The position numbers and the translations under genes are program-made. From assembly GCF_016406125.1 (NCBI RefSeq), contig NZ_CP066339.1:1674001-1738000 (forward strand): a stretch of DNA of 64,000 nucleotides, written 5' to 3'. The DNA comes from Alicyclobacillus sp. SO9. GTDB lineage: Bacteria > Bacillota > Bacilli > Alicyclobacillales > Alicyclobacillaceae. Below, in pieces: positions 55,501 to 63,765 of the stretch. Position 1 is the stretch's first letter; the number at the start of each line of letters is the position of its first letter. The notes beneath the pieces were generated by a model. The model saw only the letters and a list, made by a program, of their open reading frames with translations. It was not told the DNA's origin and did not search any database.

Positions 55501-56547
55501 ATGCAGGTGGTGGCGGCGATGGGCGAGCAGTCCGAGAAAGGCTACGCAGGACGTAATGTTTACGGTAATTACAGTCCTGTTGTCCAGTTGTATTGCGGAA
55601 ATGATTTGGTTGACAGCGGTTATCAAAGATGGAACCAAAACAGCTTGGAAGATTATTTGCTCTACCGCATTAATGACATGCCGGCAGATGTGATGTTTAA
55701 GTCCTTCTTGTTTTCTCCGCGGAGAATGAAAAGCAGACGTTTTCTCACACCAGCGCTCACGGGCTTTGAACAGCCAGCGAATGCAAGTGATTGGACCGAA
55801 TGGCTCAATGAACTGTTTCATCGCGGAGGCAACTTAATGGCTCTGAGAGACGCAGTATCTAGTTGTGCACTTCCGGTTGCTCCGGTGGATGTATGGGTAA
55901 CGGTGCCGTATCCAGAAATCAAACAGACTAGATTTGGGAAAGCAGATGGACAGAAACTGAATTTTTCCTCTTCAGAAGACCGGATTGTTGCTGTGAATTG
56001 GTGGATTAAGGAGTTCGCGAACCGGTGGAACCAGTCAGGATTGGAGGGTCTGCTTCGCTGGCGGGGGATAAGTTGGGGGCGTGAGGTGATAAACGATGCA
56101 GACATAGAGGTCATTCCGTCTGTCAGTTCCTTTGTACACGGGCTGGGAAAACAACTCCTATGGATGAGCAATTACGGTACAGCTCATGCAGAAAAGTGGC
56201 AAAGCCTTGGGTTTGAAATTGCAGTGTTATATCCCAATTATTACGGGAACACCGCATTTGGATGGGAATGGATTGATTATGCAGCACAGTTCGCGCGGTC
56301 TCATGGTTGCGGCTTGCAGTGGCGGTATGGGAAGGGTTTATTGTACGACCGCCATCACCTCTATGATTACTTCAATCGAGGTCTGCCGGAATACAACGAC
56401 TATATGGACAAAAGCTTTATAGTGGCCTCGTTTGACAATGTGCCAATCAGCGAAATTTATCAAAATCAGTTGGAGTTGTACATTGGCATTTACAGCTTTA
56501 ATAAGGGAATCTATCAAAAGTGGAACTATGAAGGGATAGACTATTGA
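55501..56547 (+). CDS. DUF4855 protein, module copy B (full form)
   Basis: 348 residues. DUF4855 features: VMFKSFLFSPRR, PVDVWVTVPYPEIKQTRFGKADGQKLNFSSSEDRI, VNWWIKEFANRW, LRWRGISWGREV, then WMSNYGTAHAEKWQSLGFEIAVLYPNYYGNTAFGWEW and KSFIVASFDNVP. The acidic residues after the strands (for instance the Glu in SWGREV) are placed as in glycoside hydrolases. It could trim or modify the glycan, but this is conjecture. ATG start at 55501; an in-frame GTG nearby is possible. Confidence 0.7.
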   Translation: MQVVAAMGEQSEKGYAGRNVYGNYSPVVQLYCGNDLVDSGYQRWNQNSLEDYLLYRINDMPADVMFKSFLFSPRRMKSRRFLTPALTGFEQPANASDWTEWLNELFHRGGNLMALRDAVSSCALPVAPVDVWVTVPYPEIKQTRFGKADGQKLNFSSSEDRIVAVNWWIKEFANRWNQSGLEGLLRWRGISWGREVINDADIEVIPSVSSFVHGLGKQLLWMSNYGTAHAEKWQSLGFEIAVLYPNYYGNTAFGWEWIDYAAQFARSHGCGLQWRYGKGLLYDRHHLYDYFNRGLPEYNDYMDKSFIVASFDNVPISEIYQNQLELYIGIYSFNKGIYQKWNYEGIDY

Positions 56548-56812
56548 CACTAGTTTGAGACGGCTGTTGAGTGTCAGTGTTTCCTCGTCTTTGTTGTCCC
56601 TCGGCAGATGCTTTGTAATTCGTCGTCGCAACGGTTACCGCACATTCATGCTTTGGCACAGATACCCGCCCGTACAGATTGCAGTGAATTTCATACGATG
56701 ACAATGCGCCTGTTACTAGCGGGCGGTCTTTCTAACAAGCATCGTACAATCTGTGCATGGTTCAATGTCAGTTTGAAAATGAACCAGCCGCAGGGGAACA
56801 GCGGGGGGTGTA

Positions 56813-57910
56813 ATGCCTGTGCGGGTAATGACAATCTTGGGTACACGTCCGGAAATTATTCGTCTATCACTTGTTATTAAAAAACTGGATGCGCTATCTG
56901 AACATATTTTGGTGCACACAGGTCAGAACTACAACTACTACTTGAACGACATTTTCTTTGAGCAAATGGAGATTCGCAAACCAGACCTTATGATAACAGG
57001 AAAGACGCATTCATTTGGTCAACAGCTTGGCTCTTTGATGCCTCGCCTGGAAGAACTCATCAAGGAACAGCAACCAGAACGGGTTCTGGTTTTGGGCGAT
57101 ACAAATACTGCTTTGGCTGCCACAGTCATTGCGTCTCGTTTGGGTGTTCCTATCTTTCATATGGAAGCAGGAAACCGTTGCTTTGACAGAAGTGTTCCAG
57201 AGGAATTAAACCGGAAGATGATTGACAGTATTGCTGATTTGAATCTTCCGTATACAAGTGGGAGCAGGGAAAATCTGCTTCGTGAAGGCATTGACACCAA
57301 CCGAATCAGTGTCTCTGGAAATCCAATTTACGAAGTTCTCTTGCATTATGCAGACCAGATACAGAGAAGTGACATTCATAAGCGACTGCAGATAGAAAAC
57401 CGGAATTATATGTTGATGACGGCACACAGAGCCGAGAACGTAGATAACCCCGAACGTCTCCGTAACATATTCAAAGCGGCCACGATGATTGCCGAGAGTA
57501 CAGATATGCCTGTCATTTGCAGTATTCACCCGCGCACAAAAGCACGCTTGCAGGAATACGGTGTCAGGTTCAATTCCAACCGTATCCAGACACATACGCC
57601 ATTTGGTTTCTATGATTTTATTGCTTTGGAAAAGCATGCTTCGCTTGTTCTCACAGACAGTGGAACAGTACAGGAGGAATGCTGTCTCTTTCACGTGCCT
57701 GCCGTCACAATGCGAAGAACCACAGAAAGACCTGAAACCATTGCATGTGGCAGCAACACCCTCGGAAGCGTAGAGACAGAGTCTATCGTCCTGGCTGCAA
57801 ATCTTGCAAACAGTAAGTCAGTCAACTGGAAGTGTCCGGAGGGGTATGAAGACACGGATGTTTCCTCACGTGTTGTGAACATTGTGTTGGGAGGACAGAT
57901 GTATGTTTGA
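56813..57910 (+). CDS. UDP-GlcNAc 2-epimerase family, CapG/FnlC/WbjD-like
   Basis: 365 residues. The WecB fold: ILGTRPEIIRLSLVIKKLD, HTGQNYNYYLNDIFFEQM, LVLGDTNTALAA, and the CapG-type FHMEAGNRCFDRSVPEELNRKM (plain WecB reads differently here). Also MTAHRAENVDNPERL and LTDSGTVQEECC. CapG epimerises C2 of the reduced 6-deoxy-sugar to give UDP-L-FucNAc (or L-QuiNAc). ATG with GGGGGGTG upstream. Overlaps the next gene by 8 bases; with the two following genes it forms a CapGEF-type set. Confidence 0.88.
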   Translation: MPVRVMTILGTRPEIIRLSLVIKKLDALSEHILVHTGQNYNYYLNDIFFEQMEIRKPDLMITGKTHSFGQQLGSLMPRLEELIKEQQPERVLVLGDTNTALAATVIASRLGVPIFHMEAGNRCFDRSVPEELNRKMIDSIADLNLPYTSGSRENLLREGIDTNRISVSGNPIYEVLLHYADQIQRSDIHKRLQIENRNYMLMTAHRAENVDNPERLRNIFKAATMIAESTDMPVICSIHPRTKARLQEYGVRFNSNRIQTHTPFGFYDFIALEKHASLVLTDSGTVQEECCLFHVPAVTMRRTTERPETIACGSNTLGSVETESIVLAANLANSKSVNWKCPEGYEDTDVSSRVVNIVLGGQMYV

Positions 57911-58892
57911 AAACGCGACTTGTCTGATTACGGGTGGAACGGGTTCCTGGGGACACGAACTTACACGCAAACTCCTTTCTTTTCATCCTAAGGAAATTCG
58001 TATTCTTTCCAGAAATGAATTTGCGCAAGTTCAGATGCAACGGAGATTTCAAGCCAATCCAATTCTGCATTTTGTGGTTGGAGATGTGAGGGACAGGGAA
58101 GCTGTGGAAGCGGCTTGTAAGAATGTTGATTACGTGTTTCATCTGGCTGCGCTAAAACACGTTCCCATTTGTGAATACCAACCGGAAGAAGCACTCAAAA
58201 CCAACCTGCAGGGCACACAAAATGTGATTAGGGCCAGTGTGGCAGCGGGCGTGAGAAAAGTCATTGACGTTTCCACTGACAAGGCGGTCGATCCCGTCAA
58301 TTTCTATGGCATGACCAAAGCCTTAGGCGAAAAGTTAATGATTCATGCCAACGACGAGTCAACAAGAACGCGGTTTGTCTGCATCCGCGGGGGCAATGTG
58401 TTGGGGACGAACGGAAGTGTTGTTCCTTTTTTCAAGAATCAAATTCTAGCAAATCGAAGGGTATCGCTAACACATCGAGACATGACTCGTTTTTTCCTGA
58501 CTGTAGGAGACGCCATCGAATTGCTTACGAAAGCAGCAAACCTCGCGGTTGGCGGCGAGACGTTCGTCATGAAAATGAAGAAGTGCAGCATTTTAGACTT
58601 GGCACAAGTCATGGGTGAAAGCTTGTCAGACAAAGGTATTGAAATTCAGGAAACTGGGATTCGCCCCGGTGAAAAGCTTCATGAAGTCCTGGTTTCCCGC
58701 AATGAAGCATCTCGAACCTATAAATTTGGTGAAGAATACTTTGTCATTCTACCTTCTCATCCGTCAGAAATGTTACAACGTGCATACCAGTCACTCGAAC
58801 CCGTCGAATTTACACAATATGATTCGAGTACCAATCTAATGGCAAAACCGTCGATTCGCTCCATGCTGACAGAAGGGGGCTTTCTTCCGTGA
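57903..58892 (+). CDS. UDP-GlcNAc 4,6-dehydratase (5-inverting), CapE/FnlA/PseB-like
   Basis: 329 residues of the short polysaccharide-synthesis SDR group: LITGGTGSWGHELTRKLL, LSRNEFAQVQMQRRF, VVGDVRDREAVEAAC, VFHLAALKHVPICEYQPEEALKTN, STDKAVDPVNFYGMTKALGEK with Tyr-x3-Lys, and RGGNVLGTNGSV. CapE of S. aureus has Met in place of the catalytic Tyr; here Tyr is kept, as in PseB. The reaction (UDP-GlcNAc to a 4-keto-6-deoxy-L-sugar) is assigned from context. ATG 8 bases after GGGAGG. Confidence 0.85.
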   Translation: MFENATCLITGGTGSWGHELTRKLLSFHPKEIRILSRNEFAQVQMQRRFQANPILHFVVGDVRDREAVEAACKNVDYVFHLAALKHVPICEYQPEEALKTNLQGTQNVIRASVAAGVRKVIDVSTDKAVDPVNFYGMTKALGEKLMIHANDESTRTRFVCIRGGNVLGTNGSVVPFFKNQILANRRVSLTHRDMTRFFLTVGDAIELLTKAANLAVGGETFVMKMKKCSILDLAQVMGESLSDKGIEIQETGIRPGEKLHEVLVSRNEASRTYKFGEEYFVILPSHPSEMLQRAYQSLEPVEFTQYDSSTNLMAKPSIRSMLTEGGFLP

Positions 58893-59758
58893 AGATCCTC
58901 GTTCTCGGCGGCGATGGCATGGCGGGGCATATGATTGTGGACTATTTTCGCAGTCTAAAGCAGCATGAAGTCTGGTTTACAGTTCGGAGAAGCATTACTG
59001 AGACCAATCCCTTGATACTTCACTTAAATGCCAAAGATAAGACGCGGTTGAAAAGTGTTTTACGACAGGTGCAGCCTGATGTCGTGATAAATGCCATCGG
59101 GCTATTAAATCAGGATGCAGAAGATCACACAGTGGACGCAATTATTGTGAATGCCTTGTTTCCCCATTGGCTTGTGGAGTATAGTCATGAGTTTCAATAT
59201 CGGATTTTGCACATTAGTACAGACTGTGTGTTTTCCGGCCATAAGGGAAGTTACGTAGAATCTGACAGAAAAGACGGCACAGGTGTTTATGCGAATACCA
59301 AGAGCCTGGGTGAAATAGACGAGAAGAGTCACCTAACCATTCGTACTTCCATCATCGGGCCGGAAATTAAAGCCGACGGTATTGGCTTATTTGAGTGGTT
59401 TATGCGTCAAAGTGGCACCATTTCGGGATATTCAAATGTGTTTTGGAATGGCATTACGACCTTGCAGTTGGCAAAGGTATTGAATGGTTTAGTTGACCGC
59501 GATTCAGACGGCATTATCCATGTTTTTTCACCTTATAGGATTTCCAAGTTTGACTTACTTCTGCTGTTCCAGGAAATTTTCGAGAAAGATGACGTTACTA
59601 TGAAGAGGGATGGCAGGGTTGTGTCAGACAAGACACTACATCGATTGAGGACAGACATTGAACCGGACATTCCGTCGTATAAAGACATGCTTCTGGAACT
59701 GAAGAGTTGGATGAGGGAACATCCAGACAAGTATCCACGCCATAAGCTGCCGTCATAA
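58889..59758 (+). CDS. RmlD-like sugar-nucleotide reductase
   Basis: 289 residues: VLGGDGMAGHMIVDYF, VVINAIGLLNQ, ISTDCVFSGHKGSYVESD, catalytic Tyr-x3-Lys in GVYANTKSLGE and RTSIIGPE. It reduces the 4-keto group made by the preceding enzyme. CapF/FnlB proteins of the FucNAc pathway carry an extra C-terminal cupin domain; it is absent here, as in WbvR-type reductases of the UDP-L-QuiNAc route. GTG start overlaps the previous stop by four bases. Confidence 0.85.
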   Translation: MKILVLGGDGMAGHMIVDYFRSLKQHEVWFTVRRSITETNPLILHLNAKDKTRLKSVLRQVQPDVVINAIGLLNQDAEDHTVDAIIVNALFPHWLVEYSHEFQYRILHISTDCVFSGHKGSYVESDRKDGTGVYANTKSLGEIDEKSHLTIRTSIIGPEIKADGIGLFEWFMRQSGTISGYSNVFWNGITTLQLAKVLNGLVDRDSDGIIHVFSPYRISKFDLLLLFQEIFEKDDVTMKRDGRVVSDKTLHRLRTDIEPDIPSYKDMLLELKSWMREHPDKYPRHKLPS

Positions 59759-59849
59759 GCTGCGACAAACAAGCCTCAACTTTTGTGGGGCAGGCTGGGC
59801 GGGGAAATCCCCTTCGACTTAAATGTGAGAGAATTGAAAGATGAAATGC

Positions 59850-60476
59850 CTATTTAGACAGTGTTTGCACAATACGCTGTAGTGCCAGAAGTACCACTTC
59901 GATGTGTTCCTGAACAAGAAGCCAGTTCATTTCAAGTTGTACGCCCCAAAGATTTGTTTCTTGCACTGCATGTCGAGTGACGACACTTGGACGCGATGCT
60001 TTAAAGTATCGATTGACGGTTGGAGAAAGACCAAACTGGGAGAATATGCTGATGATTTAGCTCAAGGCTTGCGGGTCCGAGTGAGTATTTCTCCCGTTTG
60101 CAGTCCCAATATCGATACCACTGTGTCGAGACGGGTGCATCATATGCAAATCAAGCAAATACTGGACACTGTTCGCTTGTATGTGTTGAATCAATGCATC
60201 GCGGTAAGTACTTCTTTTATCAAAGTTTGCATCATCCATCTTGTTTTTCGTTTTATAAATAGCATGACAGTTCGTGGTCTGGTGCAGCCACAGGCTGATG
60301 GGTCCAGTTCTAAATTCCCCGCGCTTGATTTTATCCTCACGCCACTGTGAGACAGCGTGAGATGCTGAGACGATGACAGGTATGACTCCTTGTTCAATGC
60401 GAAAACCGCTGTCATCGTCAAACTGCTCCAGTGCAAATCTTCGTTCCATCTCATAAAACCACTCATTGGAATACAT
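59850..60476 (-). pseudogene. N-formylglutamate amidohydrolase-like gene with in-frame stop
   Basis: A 209-codon frame from a well-placed ATG (GGGAAGGAT upstream) is interrupted at codon 140 by TAA (60057-60059). Before the stop, VIPVIVSASHAV, TGPISLWLHQTTN, DDANFD, YLLDLHMMHPSRHSGIDIGTANGRN resemble the amidohydrolase family. After the stop the frame continues for 68 residues with sensible protein sequence (SQFGLSPTVNRYFKAS, VVTRHAVQETNLWGVQLEMNW), so the full gene was recently intact. Either a nonsense mutation, a sequencing error or readthrough. The 139-residue N-terminal product is the alternative reading. Confidence 0.65.
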
Positions 60477-60498
60477 CGATATCCTTCCCAACACAATC

Positions 60499-61086
60499 CT
60501 ATGATTGGCCGCATTCCTTCCATGCCAAGAGTGCGTCAACTGGCGCATGGTTCGTTCCAAATGCCTTGACGAAGGAAGAGTTACGGGTGTCGTGGTAATT
60601 TTCAAAAACAGTGACGTTGTAATTGCGACTTGTAAAATCCTCTGGTTCCCAACCACTCCTGTGTTCCTGGTACGATTCACCGCCCATGTCGAAGTGGTCG
60701 TAGGCCTTTTGCGGGAAAAAGCCCCGTGGTGTGAACACCACCACTCGCTTGTTGGCAATTTCCTCACACATCTGCAGCAGATGTAGTCCATCATCTTTTG
60801 GAAAGTGTTCAATCACATCGTTCAGCAGAACTGTTGATACTGTTTTGGGCAGAAATAGCTTTTGAATATTCATGGCATCTTCATTGATGGGTATCAGATG
60901 AGGCTGCGTGTTTTTTCGTTTTTCCAGATACGGTCTATGGACCTCCAATGCCAGGATAACTTTACAATTATACTCGTGAGAATTTAGGCATAAACCACTC
61001 CCGACATCTAATAAGCTGTCAGAACCGTTGACTAAATTACGTAGTGTTGCATGAACATTTCTTGCAGATGTACGTGTGTATTCCAT
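60499..61086 (-). CDS. SAM-dependent methyltransferase (class I, Methyltransf_11/23 type)
   Basis: 195 residues. SAM site LLDVGSGLCLNS (about residue 25) and the later LLNDVIEHFPKDDGLHLLQ motif; the end of the domain is VVVFTPRGFFPQKAYD. The polar residues after it (FDMGGESYQEHRSGWEPEDF) are typical of methyltransferases found in cell-surface sugar clusters. Start: second ATG after AAAGGAGATGG (MEYTRTS); a first ATG is nine bases upstream. Followed by the broken amidohydrolase-like gene. Confidence 0.82.
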   Translation of the reverse strand: MEYTRTSARNVHATLRNLVNGSDSLLDVGSGLCLNSHEYNCKVILALEVHRPYLEKRKNTQPHLIPINEDAMNIQKLFLPKTVSTVLLNDVIEHFPKDDGLHLLQMCEEIANKRVVVFTPRGFFPQKAYDHFDMGGESYQEHRSGWEPEDFTSRNYNVTVFENYHDTRNSSFVKAFGTNHAPVDALLAWKECGQS

Positions 61087-61213
61087 TTGTTCCATCTCCT
61101 TTGAAAAAGTGTATATTAATTTGGTTGCTAACAACTGATTTCCGTCGTGTATACATACTTAAGGCATACATATTATGCGCGTCTAGCTTGTGGTGTTTGT
61201 CGTCTGCCTGCTG

Positions 61214-63514
61214 CTATGTGGTCACATTTTGGTCCAGTAACTGGCTGATTTGGGTTTGGTAATCATCTGCGTGATGTAAGCTCAAGTTAAAGTGATACTG
61301 TGCTTTTGACAGCAGAGGCTCGAGACAATCGGTTTTTGCTTGACTGTCGAGCGCAGCTACAAAAGGCGTTTTTGCATAATCAATCTTCATTTGCCAATAT
61401 GAAACGCCGGCAAAATAGTGTTTGGCAGCCCTTTGCTGTTCCTTGTTTAATGCCTGCCAGTTTACTTGTGGAAGGTAAATTTTTTCGTCAAAATTATTTA
61501 CAATGTAGTCCATGACAGAGGTTACAGACTTGATTCTTTTGGTCATGTTATAGGTCAAATTATTCTGGTGACGCCGATGACACAAAATCGGTACGTTTAC
61601 GTATTTATAGCGCCAGCCGCGATTCACATTGACGAGGCAGTTCAGCGTATCTCCGGCGTTGGTGTTTCCCTCTTCTATAATCCACTCATATTGGTGTTTT
61701 CGATAAAAATCAAGCTTAAACATCCCAGCCATTGGAATAATTCCGGATCCTTTCCGTTGGAAAATGTATTTGACAACCTCATTATCAGTGTATTGACGGT
61801 ATGTCCAATGCCCTGTAATTTGGGACGCATCGCCGACCAGAAGTAAATCTCCGTAAATATAGTCAAGGTGTTTGTCTTCTGAAAAAACTTTCATGTATCG
61901 CTCAACAACTTGATGGTCGGGCAAGAAATCGTCAGCGTTGACAATAATCAGATAATCCCCCTGTGCCTGACTAAGAATTTCTCTGATGGCAACAGCCTCG
62001 GTTCCACAATTTTCTGCGTGGAAGATACCTCTGACTTGCGGGTGTTTAGACATATAACCATGAATTTTCTGTACAGAATCATCGGTAGAACAATCGTCAA
62101 CCACAAGGACTTCGAGATTCCGGTAGGATTGTTCTAGCGCCGACGGGATTACTTCATCCAAAAATCGGCTGTAGTTGTAGTTGATAATCCCGATTGTGAC
62201 AAGGGGACCGTTGGTGAGCGGAGATGCTGGGTTGTTTTGGCTGGGTTCTGAGGTATCAACAGGGAGCAACGCTTCAATTTCCGTCCCAATCTTTTTCATC
62301 TGGTTTGTAAATTCGTAGTGTTCTTTAATAAATGTCCGATAACCTTCTGAGGCATAGTCCTTACTCGTCACCATCTCAATTAAATCCTCAATCCCAGACC
62401 AAATGTACGACTTGTCGTAGACCGATTCGGCGCCGTAGAAATGATGTACCAAGGGTTTAATTCCCTTCGCCATAGCCTCCATAATGGACAAATGTTGGCT
62501 CTCCAGCGGACTGGCAGAAATGATGTAGTTTTTATCTTCCAGGTAATGGTCGATGTCATTTTGCCAGCCATCGAAATGAACGCTGTCCTCAAGGTCCCAT
62601 TCTTTTATCATTTGTTCGAAATAGAGTCTGTAGCGAATATCCTGGTACGCGCCTGCAATGTGCAGTTGATACCGTGAGTCTTTGTCGTGCAGCATCTTAA
62701 ATCCGTGCAGCAGCAGCATGGGTCCTTTCTTGTGATTGATATAGCCAACATAAGCAATGTTGAATCCAGGCTTTCTATCTGCAAAGGAATGCTTACTCAG
62801 GTCTATGCCGTTGGGAATGATAACTGTCTTGGCTGTGTGAAGCTGAGGTTGTTTGTCAAGGACATAATCTCTGATGTGAGAACCAACAAATACGACCTTA
62901 TCCACGCTGCTCCAGTTTACGTTGAAGATATAGGAAGTAAATGCCTCGTAACTGTGCAGCCTGCAAATAATTTTCTTTTGCATCGACATTGGCTGCTTGC
63001 TGGCATACGCAATTAAATTATCGCACCATTCGAACCAGCAGATGTCGGCCCACTTCATGGCAGAATTTATGACCGTTATGTCACGGATGACGAACTTTTT
63101 GGTGCGAATTGTGTTTGGAAGAGTATTTGACAGATGCTCTATGACAGGAGATAGGAAATTATCCAGTCCCGGCCTTACGAAAAAGGCAATTTTTCTTCTT
63201 GGGCAAATGTCTGTTTGTCGAAGTACAGGGCTATTCTCAATGAGTTGTTCTTTTTGCTGACTGTCCAGGAATAAAAGTGCATCTTGATAAAATTCATAGG
63301 CTTCTTGGTCATTGTTTAATTGTTCGCAAACATAGCCGGCAGTCAGCAGCAATTCGGGTCTGAAAGTTGATGTTTTCAGTTCAGCTTGAATGAGCGGCTG
63401 TGCTTGTTGGTGTTTGTGGTTGGAAATGAGAGTGTAGATATTTTTATAGGCATCTTTACTGTCATTCAAATTTAATTGTTCCATTAAATGTAGAAGGTCA
63501 AACGAATCGGACAT
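61214..63514 (-). CDS. Dual-domain glycosyltransferase: GT4 then GT2
   Basis: 766 residues. Residues 1-110 are helical repeats (LNLNDSKDAYKNIYTLISNHKHQQAQPLIQAEL, then TAGYVCEQLNNDQEAYEFYQDALLFL; TPR-like). About 118-430 is a GT-B domain with IPNGIDLSKHSF, FNIAYVGYINHKKGPMLLLHGF and SPLESQHLSIMEAMAKGIKPLV. About 450-690 is a GT-A domain: VTIGIINYNYSRFLDEVIPSALEQ, VLVVDDCSTDDSV and IVNADDFLPDHQVV (DxD as NADD). The two transferases may add successive sugars. ATG 8 bases after GGAG. A sigma-K-like promoter lies upstream. Confidence 0.88.
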   Translation of the reverse strand: MSDSFDLLHLMEQLNLNDSKDAYKNIYTLISNHKHQQAQPLIQAELKTSTFRPELLLTAGYVCEQLNNDQEAYEFYQDALLFLDSQQKEQLIENSPVLRQTDICPRRKIAFFVRPGLDNFLSPVIEHLSNTLPNTIRTKKFVIRDITVINSAMKWADICWFEWCDNLIAYASKQPMSMQKKIICRLHSYEAFTSYIFNVNWSSVDKVVFVGSHIRDYVLDKQPQLHTAKTVIIPNGIDLSKHSFADRKPGFNIAYVGYINHKKGPMLLLHGFKMLHDKDSRYQLHIAGAYQDIRYRLYFEQMIKEWDLEDSVHFDGWQNDIDHYLEDKNYIISASPLESQHLSIMEAMAKGIKPLVHHFYGAESVYDKSYIWSGIEDLIEMVTSKDYASEGYRTFIKEHYEFTNQMKKIGTEIEALLPVDTSEPSQNNPASPLTNGPLVTIGIINYNYSRFLDEVIPSALEQSYRNLEVLVVDDCSTDDSVQKIHGYMSKHPQVRGIFHAENCGTEAVAIREILSQAQGDYLIIVNADDFLPDHQVVERYMKVFSEDKHLDYIYGDLLLVGDASQITGHWTYRQYTDNEVVKYIFQRKGSGIIPMAGMFKLDFYRKHQYEWIIEEGNTNAGDTLNCLVNVNRGWRYKYVNVPILCHRRHQNNLTYNMTKRIKSVTSVMDYIVNNFDEKIYLPQVNWQALNKEQQRAAKHYFAGVSYWQMKIDYAKTPFVAALDSQAKTDCLEPLLSKAQYHFNLSLHHADDYQTQISQLLDQNVTT

Positions 63515-63553
63515 AGAAACAGCTCCGTTTCTTTCGCAGATGCAGCCAATCAC

Positions 63554-63581
63554 TAAAGTATGTTGATGGAACTGGAAATGT
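63554..63581 (-). promoter_or_regulatory. Sigma-K-like promoter of the dual glycosyltransferase
   Basis: On the minus strand: AC, 17-base spacer, CATACTTTA, matching the sigma-K form AC-N17-CATANNNTA. The predicted start is about 33 bases before the ATG. Confidence 0.5.
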
Positions 63582-63691
63582 GTCAGAGCAGGTCAGCAGA
63601 CATCTATGCGCTTCTTCAGCGAATCCGAAATCAGCGAGTGAAAATGTGTTCTCAACCATATTTAAATGTCTAGTCCATTTTCTCATAAAGG

Positions 63692-63700
63692 CATAGAGTA
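63692..63700 (+). promoter_or_regulatory. Sigma-K-like -10 element before the collagen-type gene
   Basis: CATAGAGTA fits CATANNNTA about 66 bp before the ATG at 63766, but no AC is seen at the -35 position. Confidence 0.3.
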
Positions 63701-63765
63701 ACCTGAGATCATTTGAGATAACATCCTTGTGGTCTCAATTCACACTCTGGAGGTGAGATGAGACT

